This document shows positions 1 through 9,501 of a DNA stretch of 64,000 nt, one piece after another (within the stretch, counting starts at the first letter, position 1; the number at the start of each line of letters is the position of its first letter). The stretch is from JBGAPI01 sp044221335 (GTDB taxonomy: Bacteria; Pseudomonadota; Gammaproteobacteria; Xanthomonadales; Ahniellaceae): contig JBGAPI010000004.1 in assembly GCA_044221335.1 (NCBI GenBank), forward strand, positions 1 to 64,000, written 5' to 3'. A program made the position numbers and the translations under genes. The notes below the pieces were generated by a model that made no database searches, was not told where the DNA came from, and saw only the letters and a program-made list of their open reading frames with translations.

Positions 1-127
1 GAATGAGGGGGGCGCGCACGGCGCCCCAGCCGGGCAGGATGTTCTGGTTCGACAGGAACAGGTTCGCGGCGTCGTACTTCGCCTTGATGCGCGCCAGGCG
101 CGGGTCCAAGCGGCTGATGGACTCCAT
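1..127 (-). pseudogene. C-terminal remnant of a BBE-type FAD-linked oxidase
   Basis: Read on the minus strand, the segment encodes RLARIKAKYDAANLFLSNQNI, which resembles the C-terminal berberine-bridge (BBE) motif of FAD-linked oxidases (family pattern: K-x-x-YDP-x-N-x-F-x-x-NQNI). The reading frame runs off the left edge of the window. Upstream in the same frame there is a stop at 197-199, so the FAD-binding N-terminal domain is not present ahead of it; the next gene begins only 30 bases further on. The simplest reading is a 5'-truncated remnant. A frameshifted gene with its N-terminus lost is the alternative. The identification rests on one short motif. Confidence 0.45.
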
Positions 128-229
128 CGCAGGGATCGAGACCGGCGCCCCAGGTCTGAGGTCGGCCGGCGCGCCGGCCGCTGCCGGTGCACGCGGTCAG
201 GACTGACCGCGTGATCAGGACATGCTTCC

Positions 230-934
230 CTACACCCGGGCCCGCGAGACCAGCGGCGCCATCCGTACAAACGCGTTGGCGACGGACTCCTCGAGCATCC
301 AGCGCGCCATCGCGTCGTAGGACACCGGCGACCAGGAGTTGCGTGCGCCGTCCCAGTCCGCCGACGCCACCGGTGGCTCCTCGCTGCCGCGCGCATTGAG
401 CCCGGCGCGGACGAGGGTCCAGCGCAGCGTCGAGAACGCGCCCTCGCCGAGCGCGTCCACCACGGCCTGCTGCTCGCGCGCGCCGCGGCCGATGGTCCCG
501 GGCATCCACCCGAAGAAGCGCATCAGCCGGCTCGCACGCTGTCCCGGTCGCGAAGCGAGCAGGGTATTGACGATGACGATGCGGTCGACGCCCGCGGCCC
601 GCATCGCCGTCTCGATCGTCGCCATGTTGCGCGAGAGCAAGGCGGAGGGCTCGCGCGATGTGGCGGTCACGCCCAGCGCGGTAATGACCGCCTCGGCACC
701 CGCAAATGCCGCAGCGAGGGCCGCGCCATCGTCGAGCGACGGCACCCGCGCGACGCGCGAGCCTTCCGGCACCTCCGTGATGCGCTCCGGGCGGGAACGG
801 ACGATCGCCGTGTAGCGGCTGCCGGCGGACCGGCATGCACGCAGCAGGCCCTGGCCAAGGCCGCCGGCGGCGCCGAGGACCGCCACGTGGCGTGGCAGGG
901 GTCGCGGAGAATCGTCGGTCGCAGGAATCGTCAT
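230..934 (-). CDS. NAD(P)-binding atypical SDR / NmrA-like protein
   Basis: A 234-residue protein with an N-terminal Rossmann nucleotide-binding loop, GAAGGLG, at about residues 21-27. It is followed by the segment AEAVITALGVT, typical of atypical short-chain dehydrogenases that sense or use NAD(P)H. The later part (VDRIVIVNTLLASRPGQ) matches the NAD(P)-binding domain family (PF13460-like), which lacks the classical YxxxK catalytic pair at the usual site. Substrate unknown. It lies downstream of the small-RNA candidate on the same strand; that RNA's terminator sits between the promoter and this gene, so the gene could be expressed by read-through or from a promoter I do not see. Confidence 0.8.
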   Translation of the reverse strand: MTIPATDDSPRPLPRHVAVLGAAGGLGQGLLRACRSAGSRYTAIVRSRPERITEVPEGSRVARVPSLDDGAALAAAFAGAEAVITALGVTATSREPSALLSRNMATIETAMRAAGVDRIVIVNTLLASRPGQRASRLMRFFGWMPGTIGRGAREQQAVVDALGEGAFSTLRWTLVRAGLNARGSEEPPVASADWDGARNSWSPVSYDAMARWMLEESVANAFVRMAPLVSRARV

Positions 935-951
935 CTAGGGTGTCCCCGGCA

Positions 952-985
952 CAAAAAAAATCAGATGGCGGTTAGGCCATCTGAT
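952..985 (-). terminator. intrinsic terminator
   Basis: Perfect 10-bp inverted repeat ATCAGATGGC (960-969) / GCCATCTGAT (976-985) with a 6-nt loop, followed on the minus strand by eight U (953-960). This is the clearest rho-independent terminator in the window. Confidence 0.85.
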
Positions 986-1051
986 CAAACCGGCTGAGCC
1001 GGAGGGGGAAACGCTGGAGGAACTCACGTTCATCGCCGAATCCTTCGGCGT
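952..1051 (-). ncRNA. candidate small RNA with own promoter and intrinsic terminator
   Basis: On the minus strand a sigma70-like promoter (1058-1087) would start an RNA near 1051. It folds into a 7-bp hairpin (1034-1040 with 1044-1050), an unpaired C-rich stretch TTTCCCCCTCC, a 5-bp hairpin (990-994 with 998-1002), and ends in a perfect 10-bp terminator hairpin with a run of eight U. Length would be about 100 nt. No reading frame of note lies inside it. The C-rich single-stranded region recalls Xanthomonas sX13-type regulators, but I cannot establish homology. It could also be a leader/attenuator of the downstream gene at 934. Confidence 0.6.
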
Positions 1052-1057
1052 GGGTGA

Positions 1058-1087
1058 ATCATAGCTTACCGAACATTCCTCATGCAA
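1058..1087 (-). promoter_or_regulatory. sigma70-type promoter of the small RNA candidate
   Basis: On the minus strand a -35 box TTGCAT (1082-1087) and a -10 box TATGAT (1058-1063) are separated by 18 bases. The surrounding 1064-1135 is unusually AT-rich for this window. Predicted start is about 1051. Confidence 0.6.
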
Positions 1088-1265
1088 TACATTAGTATAT
1101 GAGATATAAGTCATTGAATTACTTCGCTTTTAGCAACCCCCATTGCGCTGCACGTAGGCCAAATCGCTGAATTTCGGAAAGCGGATGGGAAACCGCGCTT
1201 ATTGCCGGGCTCCGTACCCCTACAGAGCGAGCCCGGTCGATACCCGCGCGGGCGGCCCAGTGCAT

Positions 1266-1302
1266 TGAAAAGGCCCAGGGAGCGAATCGCACCCCTGGGC
1301 CC
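1266..1302 (-). terminator. intrinsic terminator of the ABC efflux operon
   Basis: Inverted repeat GGCCCAGGG (1272-1280) / CCCTGGGCC (1293-1301) followed on the minus strand by CTTTTCA. It sits about 50 bases after the stop of the last permease gene. The arms share the GGGCCCA core of the heptamer arrays found elsewhere, so one repeat copy may have been adopted as a terminator. Confidence 0.6.
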
Positions 1303-1350
1303 TCTGGAAGCCGCCAACTCTCTACGTCTGCGACGACGCGAGCGACACGC

Positions 1351-2529
1351 TCACAACGCCCGAAGCGCGGTCGTGATGGGCATCCTGGCCGCCCTGAGCG
1401 CCGGCAGGAAGCCGCCGATCATGCCGATCACCAGCGCGATCACGAGGCCGGTCATGACCAGGCGCGGGGTCACCTTGAACGCGAACACCACCTGGGTGAA
1501 GTTGGCCGACAGCGTCGACACCGACATGCCATTGAACAGCACGTAGGCGAGGATGGCGCCGATCACGCCGCCCGCCAGCGCCAGCAGCAGCGACTCGATC
1601 ATCACCGAGGCGACCACCGGCAGGCCGCCGAAGCCGAGCGCGCGCAGCGTGGCGATCTCGCGCGCGCGGGTGGCGACCGCGGCGTACATCGTGTTCAGCG
1701 CCGCGAAGATTGCGCCCATGCCCATGACCACCGTGATGAACGTGGCCAGCACGCCGATGGTGGTGCGGAAATTCTTGGTCTGCGAGCTGAAGTAGTCCTG
1801 CTGCGAGCTCACATCCACGTTGAGACGCGGATCGGTGGAGAGGCCATCCTTCAGCGTGGTCAGCGCGTCCTTGCTGTCGAGCTGGGCCAGCACCGAGCTG
1901 TAGCCGCGGCGGTTGAAGGTGCTCTTCGCGACCTCCGCATCGGACCAGATTTCGCTGTCGAAGGCGTCGCCGGACTCGAAGATGCCGACCACGGTCCAGT
2001 CCGAGCCGCGCATGCGGATGGTCTGGCCGATATTGGCGCCGTCGAACTGGCGGGTCACGCCACGGCCGACGACCAGTTCCCGCAGGCCGCTGGTGAAGCT
2101 GCGTCCCTCGACGATCTTCAGCTGCGGCCGCAGGGTGAAACCGGCCGGATCGACTCCGCGCAGGGTGACGTTGGAGCCGTTGACGGTCTCGCCCTTGCGG
2201 TACAGCTCGGTGATCACGATCAGCTCGCCGGAGGCGATCGGGTGGTCTTCGGCATCCCGCTTGATCCCGGGGCCGGCCTTGATCAGATTGACCTCGTCAA
2301 GGCTGAAGCCGGAATTGAGCTCGGCCTGCGAGCCGCCGCGCAGCACGATGGCGACGTCCTCGCGGCCGGACGCCTTGAGGGTCGACTGGAATCCTTCCGA
2401 CATCGCGAGCAGCGCGGTGAACACCGCGACCACGCCGGCGAGGCCGATCACGATCACCAGGGAGGAACCGAGCCGCTCGGGGATGCTCTTCAGGTTGATG
2501 CCGGCGATGGCGAAGGTCTGGCTGAACAT
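1351..2529 (-). CDS. ABC transporter permease (MacB/FtsX type), second copy
   Basis: A 392-residue inner-membrane permease of the MacB/FtsX family. One transmembrane helix lies near the N-terminus (about residues 20-42), then a large periplasmic domain, then three helices near the C-terminus (VLATFITVVMGMGAIFAALN onward). The C-terminal end LPALRAARMPITTALRAL is the usual family ending. It is the last gene of a four-gene minus-strand operon and lies 14 bases after the other permease, so the two probably form a heterodimer served by the ATPase at 3786. The ATG at 2529 follows a GGAGGATTTCCC ribosome-binding stretch. Substrate unknown; this family exports peptides, lipids or antibiotics rather than importing. 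Confidence 0.88.
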   Translation of the reverse strand: MFSQTFAIAGINLKSIPERLGSSLVIVIGLAGVVAVFTALLAMSEGFQSTLKASGREDVAIVLRGGSQAELNSGFSLDEVNLIKAGPGIKRDAEDHPIASGELIVITELYRKGETVNGSNVTLRGVDPAGFTLRPQLKIVEGRSFTSGLRELVVGRGVTRQFDGANIGQTIRMRGSDWTVVGIFESGDAFDSEIWSDAEVAKSTFNRRGYSSVLAQLDSKDALTTLKDGLSTDPRLNVDVSSQQDYFSSQTKNFRTTIGVLATFITVVMGMGAIFAALNTMYAAVATRAREIATLRALGFGGLPVVASVMIESLLLALAGGVIGAILAYVLFNGMSVSTLSANFTQVVFAFKVTPRLVMTGLVIALVIGMIGGFLPALRAARMPITTALRAL

Positions 2530-2543
2530 GGGAAATCCTCCGA

Positions 2544-3698
2544 TCAACGACCGGCCAGCGCATCGACGATGCGCAGGCGTTGGGCGCGCAGCGCCGGGAA
2601 GATGCCGACCGCGACGCTCATCAGCACCATCGCGACGACGCCGGCGAGCCAGACCCCGCGGTCGACCGCCAGCGGGAATCCGGAATTCTGGGTGACGCCG
2701 AGGCCGATCATGGTCGCGAGGCCCATGCCGATGACGCCGCCGAAAAAGCACAGCGCGAAGGACTCGGCGAGCACGAAGCCGAGCACGCTGCCGTCGGAGA
2801 AGCCCAGCGTCTTCAGGATGGCGAGTTCGGGGATGCGCTCGCGCACGCTCTGCGCCATGGTGTTGCCGACCACCATCAGCAGGGTGAAGAACACCGCGAA
2901 CAGGATCCAGCGGACCATCTGGCCGATGTCGCCGAACTGCTTGGCGAAGCCGACGTTGAAGTCCTTCTCGGTCTGGGTCTTGGTCTCGTCCGGGGTGTTC
3001 TCGAAGCGCGCGTCGATCGCCTGAGCGACCTTCTTCGCGTCGTCCGGGTTGCTGAGCAGGACAGTGTAGGTTCCCGCGCGACCGGAGCCGAACTGGTTGG
3101 CCTCGTCGAAGTAGGCGAAGTTGATGTAGATGATGTTGGTGCGCTTCGCCCACTCCTCGTCCTTGCCGTCGTAGATGCCGACGAGGTCGAAGGTCCAGGA
3201 CTTGCTGCCGTCCTTCTGCGGGAAGATGTTGGAGTCGAGCGGGATCTTGTCGCCCACCTTCCACTTGTTCTGCTCGGCCATCTTCTTGCCGACGATCATG
3301 CCGGTGCGGGTGTTGGCGAAGGCCTGCCATTGCGCGTCGGACAGCACCCATTCCGGGTAGGTGTCGTGCAGCCGCTGCGGATCGGTGGCGAAGGCCACGA
3401 TCGGCTGGTTCTTGGCCTTCAGCACACCACCGAACCACTGCTGCCAGTTGACCCGCTTCACCCCGGGAATCGCTTCGATCTCCGGCAGCATCCGCACCGG
3501 CAGCGAGGTGGTGAATGACACCCGGGACTGGGTGACGAGCCGGGTCGCGCCGACGAAATCGGCACCGGCGTTGAAGATCACATACACCGCCTGCAGCAGC
3601 CCGAACAGCACGAAGGCCATCACGATCGAGCCCACCGTCAGCGTGGTGCGGATCTTGCGGCGGAACAGGTTGGCGATTACGAAGCCGGTCTTTGTCAT
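2544..3698 (-). CDS. ABC transporter permease (MacB/FtsX type), first copy
   Basis: A 384-residue MacB-like permease. Residues about 18-42 (VGSIVMAFVLFGLLQAVYVI) form the first membrane helix, followed by an extracytoplasmic MacB-PCD-like domain and three C-terminal helices (RWILFAVFFTLLMVVGNTMA; about residues 310-340; 350-375). The motif VRERIPELAILKTLGFS just after the second helix is the typical coupling segment of this family. Paralogous to, but clearly diverged from, the next permease. Part of the operon adaptor-ATPase-permease-permease. Start ATG at 3698. Confidence 0.88.
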   Translation of the reverse strand: MTKTGFVIANLFRRKIRTTLTVGSIVMAFVLFGLLQAVYVIFNAGADFVGATRLVTQSRVSFTTSLPVRMLPEIEAIPGVKRVNWQQWFGGVLKAKNQPIVAFATDPQRLHDTYPEWVLSDAQWQAFANTRTGMIVGKKMAEQNKWKVGDKIPLDSNIFPQKDGSKSWTFDLVGIYDGKDEEWAKRTNIIYINFAYFDEANQFGSGRAGTYTVLLSNPDDAKKVAQAIDARFENTPDETKTQTEKDFNVGFAKQFGDIGQMVRWILFAVFFTLLMVVGNTMAQSVRERIPELAILKTLGFSDGSVLGFVLAESFALCFFGGVIGMGLATMIGLGVTQNSGFPLAVDRGVWLAGVVAMVLMSVAVGIFPALRAQRLRIVDALAGR

Positions 3699-3785
3699 TT
3701 CGGTTACGCCTCGAACTGGATTTGCGCGGTGATTCGAAGCGCTGGCTTCGAAATCGCCCGGAGCTGAGGGCCCTGGGCCCGGACG

Positions 3786-4475
<690 letters not shown>

Positions 4476-4528
4476 CGCCGATCTCTCCGTCCGAATTCGT
4501 TCGTCCAGGATCGCGCTTCGCGCGATCC

Positions 4529-5806
4529 TCAGTTCTTGGCCTTGAGTTCCGCCCGGTCGCCTTCTTTCAGCGTCTCCGGCGGATCCAGCACGACGCTGTC
4601 GCCGCTGGCGACGCCGGCGAGGATCTGGCGCGCGTCGCCGTAGGTCTTGCCCAGCGTCACCGCGCGCCGTTCGACCGCGCCATTCTTCAGCAGGAACACC
4701 ACATCCTTGCCGTCGCGGCTTGCCAGCGCGCGCGCGGAGACCAGCACGCCCTGCGGCGCCGGCTGCGCCGCGTCCGCGGGCTTCTTCTCTTCCAGGAACG
4801 CGACGCGCACCCCCATGTCCGGCAGGATCCTGGGGTCGTGCTCGCGGAAGCCGACGCGGACCTTGACCGTGGCCTTGGTGCGATCGGCAGTCGGGATCAC
4901 CGCGATCACGTAGGCCGGGATCTTCCACTCGGTGTAGGCGTTCAGCACCGCCTCGACCGGCTGATTGGGGGTGACGCGGTTGATGAAGGACTCGTTGACG
5001 TCGACCTCGATCTCCAGCGAGTCCATGTCGACGACGGTGCCGATCCCGGTGCGGGTGAAGCTGCCGCCGGCCGACAGCGGCGATACCATTTCGCCCGGCT
5101 GTGCCGCCTTCACCGTGACCACGCCGGCGAACGGCGCACGCACCACGGTGTTGTCGAGGTTCTGCTCGGCGACCTCCACCGAGCGCGCGGAGACCTGCGC
5201 TTGCGACTCGGTCGAGGCCAGCCGGGCCTGCAGGCTGGCGAGGTTGGATTGGGCGTTTTCGCGGGCCTGGGCACTGGTCAGCTTGCGGGCGGCCAGCTCG
5301 TCCTGGCGGCGGACCTCGCGTGCGGCCTGCTCGACCTGGACGCGGATCTCGGCCAGCTGCGAGCGCGCAGCCGCGAGCTGCGCCTGCGCGAGCGCCAGCT
5401 GCGCGTTGGCATCGATCGCGTCGATCCGGGCGATCACCTGGTCGGCCTCGACCCGCTGGCCTTCCTCGATCATCACCTCGGCCACCTTGCCGGTGACCTT
5501 CGACGACACCGTCGCCATCCGCCGCGCGGTGACGTAGCCGGAGGCGTCGAGCACCGAGGCGTTGGCCGGCCGCGACGCCATCGCGCGTGCCGCCTCCACC
5601 TCGACCTCCAGCGCCGGCGTGCGCTTGACCAGGAACACCACCAGCCCCAGCGTGACGATCGCGAGCAGCCCGAACGAGGCGTACATCCAGCCTCGCGCAT
5701 GGGACGGCGGCTCGGCCGCGTTGCGGTCGATCCTCAGTTCGTTCAGCAGTTCTTCGCGCGCCACGGGCGTGTTCCGGAATCCAAACCATCGATGGTGCCA
5801 CAGCAT
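4529..5806 (-). CDS. HlyD/MacA-type periplasmic adaptor of ABC efflux system
   Basis: A 425-residue membrane-fusion protein. A single N-terminal membrane helix (about 41-60, MYASFGLLAIVTLGLVVFLV), a lipoyl half-domain (VSSKVTGKVAEVMIEEGQRV), a long Ala/Gln/Arg-rich coiled coil (about 135-215), the second lipoyl half (VRAPFAGVVTVKAAQPGEMV) and beta-barrel plus membrane-proximal domains follow in the expected order. It links the inner-membrane permeases to an outer-membrane duct that is not encoded here (a TolC-type protein elsewhere would be needed). ATG at 5806 has no clear ribosome-binding site; GTG at 5764 (VAREELLNELRIDR) is a credible alternative start. Confidence 0.85.
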   Translation of the reverse strand: MLWHHRWFGFRNTPVAREELLNELRIDRNAAEPPSHARGWMYASFGLLAIVTLGLVVFLVKRTPALEVEVEAARAMASRPANASVLDASGYVTARRMATVSSKVTGKVAEVMIEEGQRVEADQVIARIDAIDANAQLALAQAQLAAARSQLAEIRVQVEQAAREVRRQDELAARKLTSAQARENAQSNLASLQARLASTESQAQVSARSVEVAEQNLDNTVVRAPFAGVVTVKAAQPGEMVSPLSAGGSFTRTGIGTVVDMDSLEIEVDVNESFINRVTPNQPVEAVLNAYTEWKIPAYVIAVIPTADRTKATVKVRVGFREHDPRILPDMGVRVAFLEEKKPADAAQPAPQGVLVSARALASRDGKDVVFLLKNGAVERRAVTLGKTYGDARQILAGVASGDSVVLDPPETLKEGDRAELKAKN

Positions 5807-5877
5807 CGGGAAATCACGGCGACACGGGTATTGACGAAAGTCACCAGATTCACCGGTAGCGACCATGACGATCGGCA

Positions 5878-5971
5878 GGGGGACAAGGACCCGAGTCAAT
5901 TTCCACTTGAATCTGAAGGCATGTCCAGAGCGACGCCCCACGAGATTCAAACGGAAATGGACTCTGGCCCC
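5878..5971. repeat. REP-like imperfect palindrome ending in ACTCTGGCCCC (copy 1)
   Basis: Left arm GGGGACAAGGACCCGAGTCA... and right arm ...TGGACTCTGGCCCC pair across about 94 bases, with a second paired block GAATC/GATTC inside. A related element is at 12379-12434. Such GGGG(A/C)CAGAGT elements occur as REP sequences in several proteobacteria. No transposase is nearby. Confidence 0.6.
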
Positions 5972-5978
5972 GCACTCC

Positions 5979-7220
5979 CTAGAACGCCTTGCGAACCCCC
6001 AGGGACACGCCATAGCGCGACTCGTAGGAATGACCGAAAAGGGCGTCGCTCGCGATGAAGGCGCTGAACTCGTGCGGGAATACGGCGACCAGGCCCAGGC
6101 GGGCAGTGAACGTATTCCGATCCGGTGCGTCGTTGAGGAACCGCAACTGTGTCGGCACCGGACGAAGGTCCTCGCTGAATCGAGCGGTGCGGATGCGTTG
6201 GTCGTCCTTGAACTCGTGCTGCCAGTCCACGTTGAACTGCGCCACGAACACACCCGCGTCCCGCGAAAATGCGCGACTTGCCTGTGCGCCGACGCTGCTC
6301 CGCAAGGAGACTTGCTTCTGCCTGTCGAAGGCCAGCGTCATCGGCGTATCGCCGGTCTCGTTGTAGGCATCGGCTTCGACATGCAAGGAGGCGAGACCCA
6401 CCCGCGGACCGATCGTCAGCGACCCCACGGGGAAGTCACCGCCGGCTGCGATCTGCGCGCCGAAGTCCCGGCTGTCCCTGCTGCTGTCGGCTCGTGCCAC
6501 GGGAATGACCAGCACCGACGATGGCGGGACATTCGGAAACGTGATGGTCCGCGAGAACGAAACGTCGCGGCTGCTGTCGTCGTTGCGGAAATTGGCATCG
6601 AGGCTGAAATCGACAAACAGCCGGTCGGACGGAAACCACGACCCGTACAGGCTCAGTCCGTGTCCGGTGATCCTGTAGTCACCGCCGGAATCGAAATCGC
6701 CCGTGGTCCTCTCGAATCGGGCGGCCAGACCCACGATGCCGCGGGTGCCGATCCGGTAGTCCGCCCCGAGCGTCGTCGCCAAGGAATCGGAGCGTCGACC
6801 CGCTTCGAAATGCGTCGCGTCGCGCTTGTCCCTCGAATAGTCGAGCGACAGGAATACGCCAATGTCCTCGAACACCGTGGTTTCGATTTCCTGCCCGGAG
6901 CCCGCCGGATCGTCACCTTTGCTCCTGCGCCGACGGGCGATCGCCGCGCCCTCGGTTGCGCCCTCGTCGGTGCCGGCACCGCCGCCCGTTGCGCTGCTGC
7001 TGAACACGCCACCACCAACGATCGGCGGTCGATTGCAGAACGCGGTCAGTCGCGGCCCCGCCTGCCCGGAAAGCACATTGCGGAAGGCGTCGCGGACGAA
7101 GTGCATCTGATCGCACTGGGTTACCCCGAAATCGAGGTATCGCGAATATTCCTCGTCGAGCGATTGGGCGGCCAGCGGGGCACTGATCACCAGGGTCAGC
7201 AGCGCCACGCTGCGGCGCAT
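5979..7220 (-). CDS. Outer-membrane beta-barrel (autotransporter-domain-like) protein
   Basis: A 413-residue exported protein. The ATG at 7220 gives a clean signal peptide, MRRSVALLTLVISAPLAAQS; an in-frame ATG at 7262 would add 14 residues and spoil it. A Gly/Ser/Ala-rich low-complexity linker (about residues 70-105, including RRRR) precedes some 280 residues of alternating hydrophobic/polar strands (for example LATTLGADYRIGTRGIVGLAARFE) and a terminal GVRKAF; the final Phe is the classic C-terminal signal of outer-membrane barrels. This matches an autotransporter-type barrel with a very short passenger. Function unknown. Transcribed alone. Confidence 0.65.
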   Translation of the reverse strand: MRRSVALLTLVISAPLAAQSLDEEYSRYLDFGVTQCDQMHFVRDAFRNVLSGQAGPRLTAFCNRPPIVGGGVFSSSATGGGAGTDEGATEGAAIARRRRSKGDDPAGSGQEIETTVFEDIGVFLSLDYSRDKRDATHFEAGRRSDSLATTLGADYRIGTRGIVGLAARFERTTGDFDSGGDYRITGHGLSLYGSWFPSDRLFVDFSLDANFRNDDSSRDVSFSRTITFPNVPPSSVLVIPVARADSSRDSRDFGAQIAAGGDFPVGSLTIGPRVGLASLHVEADAYNETGDTPMTLAFDRQKQVSLRSSVGAQASRAFSRDAGVFVAQFNVDWQHEFKDDQRIRTARFSEDLRPVPTQLRFLNDAPDRNTFTARLGLVAVFPHEFSAFIASDALFGHSYESRYGVSLGVRKAF

Positions 7221-7411
7221 GCCGATCGACGCCGATGGGCCGGAAGACAGCCTTGAGTTCATCGGGAGCCCTCAGGTGATGGAGCAGCCGGGGATGACTC
7301 GGTCGCCGGCGATAGTATCGTATCGAACCGGTCCGCCCATCCGGCCGGGAGCATGGAGCCGGGGCGAGTTTCCGCTGGACTCTGGAGCCGCGACGATCGC
7401 GTTGACTGCCG

Positions 7412-7924
7412 ATGATCACCGACACGCTCAAGACACCGCTGCCCGACTGGCTGCCGAGCCTCATCATCGCGGCCATCGGCGTCGCCCTGGTCGGCCTCGC
7501 CGTCGTGCTGATCGCCCTGCGCGTCGGGTCGCTGGACGCCACCGTGGCCACCGTCGGCACGGTGGTCGAGGACATCAAGATCCGTTCGTTCGATCGTCAG
7601 ACCCCGACCCGGGTGGAGATGCAGGTGGCCTATCGCACGGGCAGCGGGCGCGAGTACCGGCTGACCTCGTCGGACTACGGGCACCACCCCGAATTCCCGA
7701 CGGGCAGCCCGATACCGGTTCGCTACTACCGCGAGCATCCCGACGACGCGTACATCGACACCTTCAGGGCCACCTGGCGCGCGCCCGTCCTGATCGGCGG
7801 CGTCGGCATGCTGCTCGCGATGATCGCCGGGCGGGCGCTCTGGCTGTCGCGCCAGCAGGAGATCGAACGCCGGCGCGAGCCGACACCGGACCCGTTCGTC
7901 GCCGCCCTCCGGAGACCGCGATGA
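7412..7924 (+). CDS. DUF3592-family membrane protein
   Basis: A 170-residue protein with two membrane helices (about 16-37 and 124-143) flanking an extracytoplasmic beta-rich domain. The pattern ...ATVGTVVEDIKI...VAYRTGSGREYRLTSSDYG...IPVRYYREHPDDAYID is that of DUF3592, whose function is not established. It overlaps the next gene by 4 bases (ATGA), and that neighbour has the same fold, so the pair is probably a tandem duplication whose products may work together. Confidence 0.72.
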   Translation: MITDTLKTPLPDWLPSLIIAAIGVALVGLAVVLIALRVGSLDATVATVGTVVEDIKIRSFDRQTPTRVEMQVAYRTGSGREYRLTSSDYGHHPEFPTGSPIPVRYYREHPDDAYIDTFRATWRAPVLIGGVGMLLAMIAGRALWLSRQQEIERRREPTPDPFVAALRRPR

Positions 7925-8622
7925 CCTCGCCCTCCCGCATCCTGTCGCTGGTGTTCGGCCTGATCGGCATCGTGCTGCTCGCCGCCGGCCTCGGCTGCGG
8001 CGTCGTCACGCTCGCCGCCCGCCAGGGCGCGGTCCATGTCGAGGGCCAGGTGGTCGATCAGGTCGCGAGCCACAGTCGCCGAAAGGGCCGCGGCGGGTCC
8101 TACGTCGTGGTCCGCTACGCCGACGCGCGCGGCAACCGCTACGAGGTCACCAGCCGCTTCGGCAGCAAGCCGCCGATCGCGGACGTCGGCGAGACGGTCG
8201 GGGTGTACTACCCGCCGGAGCACCCGGAAGACGGCCACATCGACCTGTTCCTCGAGAACTGGTTCCTCGCCTGCCTGTTCAGTGGCCTCGGCAGCGTGTT
8301 CGCCGGCATCGGCGGCGGCTTCGCGCTCGCGCAATGGCGCGAGCGGCGACTGCGCGAATGGCTGGAACTGAACGGCACCCGGGTCGAGGCGACGTTCACC
8401 GGCGTCGAACGCAACACCCGCGTCCGGGTCAATGGTCGTCATCCCTACCGCCTCACGGCGGAGTGGCGACATCCGGTGCGCGGCAGCACCCACCACTTCA
8501 TCAGCGAAAACCTGTGGGCCGATCCGGCGGAACGGGTGCGCGACCTGAAGACGGTGCGGGTGCGCGTCGACGCGGATGACCCGCGGCGGCACTGGATGGA
8601 CGTCGGATTCCTGCGGAAATAG
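7921..8622 (+). CDS. DUF3592-family membrane protein
   Basis: A 233-residue protein starting at the ATG that overlaps the previous stop (ATGA). Helices at about 9-33 and 115-140 enclose a DUF3592 domain (GQVVDQVASHSRRKGRGGSYVVVRYADARGNRYEV...VGVYYPPEHPEDGHID), and a second related domain follows the second helix (TRVEATFTGVERNTRVRVNGRHPYRLTAEW). It thus looks like a two-domain version of its upstream neighbour. A third DUF3592 gene is at 50716-51174. Function unknown. Confidence 0.75.
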   Translation: MTSPSRILSLVFGLIGIVLLAAGLGCGVVTLAARQGAVHVEGQVVDQVASHSRRKGRGGSYVVVRYADARGNRYEVTSRFGSKPPIADVGETVGVYYPPEHPEDGHIDLFLENWFLACLFSGLGSVFAGIGGGFALAQWRERRLREWLELNGTRVEATFTGVERNTRVRVNGRHPYRLTAEWRHPVRGSTHHFISENLWADPAERVRDLKTVRVRVDADDPRRHWMDVGFLRK

Positions 8623-8693
8623 AGCGGACCTCGGTCCGCGCCTTTTCCAGTCGACGTTGGCTGGTCGAGCGGTGCGGCGGCGCGAGCGCCGCT

Positions 8694-9500
8694 CTACCGG
8701 CCGCATCCCGCGGCGGCACTGTCGTCCAGCGTCAGCCGCGAAGTGCTCCGCGTCGTCGCCGACTCGCCACCACCGGAGCCCGCGAGCACTTCCCCGTGCT
8801 CGACCGCCAGCAGCCGGTCGCCGATGCGGCGGAAGCGGTAGTGCGCCGACTCGTTCTGCTCGAATCCGATCACCAGGAGCGCGCGCCCCTTCAGCGCGAC
8901 CGTGCGGTCGGCGGCGAGCGGCTGGCCTTCGGCGTCGAGCCACAGCTTCAGGACCGCGTCGATCTGGTTGACGTACTTCTTGTCCTTCTTCGACAGCGGC
9001 ACGGTCAGCGCGATCTCGAGGAGCCGTGCCGGATGGCTGTCGAATTCGACCTCGCTCTCGCGGGTCAGCTTCGCATTCTTCAGCCAGCGCAGCAGGATCG
9101 GCGCCATGTCGAGGTCGCCGGCCAGGCGCTCGGCACCAAGTTCGCGGCTGCCCTCGACCACCGCACCGCGATGGTCCGGATCGGGATCCGCGCGCTCCTT
9201 GCCGAGTCGCGCGAGCAGCTCCGGCGTCCAGCGCACGCTGACGCCGTCGCGGTCGGCGTGCACGGGCACGCCCAGCATCACCTTCGGCACCGAGCCGGCG
9301 GCGTCGGTATGGTCCTGCCGCTCGTAGCTCAGCTCCAGCGTGCCGGTCACCGCCTGGGTCGCCTTCAGTTCGGCAAGACCGGCGCGCAGCTCATCGAGAC
9401 GCTCGGCATGGGCCGGCGCGACCCCTGCAGCGGTCAACATGACGCACGCCATCCACCGCGTGATCGCGGACGCACTCCGACCCGCGGTTCGCGCGCTCAT
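8694..9500 (-). CDS. Unrecognised exported protein
   Basis: A 268-residue protein that I do not recognise. It has a basic N-terminus and hydrophobic core (ITRWMACVMLTAAGVAPAHAE) that fit a signal peptide cleaved near residue 32. The mature part has a helical start (LDELRAGLAELKATQAVTG), then strand-rich sequence with a repeated theme of assigning a numerical or ligand property (VSVRWTPELLARLG; ALLVIGFEQNESAHYRFRRIGDRLLAVEHGEV). No catalytic motif is evident. It lies 2 bases after the M16 peptidase (stop at 9502, start at 9500), on the same strand, so it is probably cotranscribed and may act with that peptidase in the periplasm. Confidence 0.7.
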   Translation of the reverse strand: MSARTAGRSASAITRWMACVMLTAAGVAPAHAERLDELRAGLAELKATQAVTGTLELSYERQDHTDAAGSVPKVMLGVPVHADRDGVSVRWTPELLARLGKERADPDPDHRGAVVEGSRELGAERLAGDLDMAPILLRWLKNAKLTRESEVEFDSHPARLLEIALTVPLSKKDKKYVNQIDAVLKLWLDAEGQPLAADRTVALKGRALLVIGFEQNESAHYRFRRIGDRLLAVEHGEVLAGSGGGESATTRSTSRLTLDDSAAAGCGR

Positions 9501-9501
9501 C

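Noticed and set aside
3..206. Plus-strand frame at the left edge
   Set aside because: The minus strand carries the recognisable BBE motif; the plus-strand product is arginine-rich without similarity.
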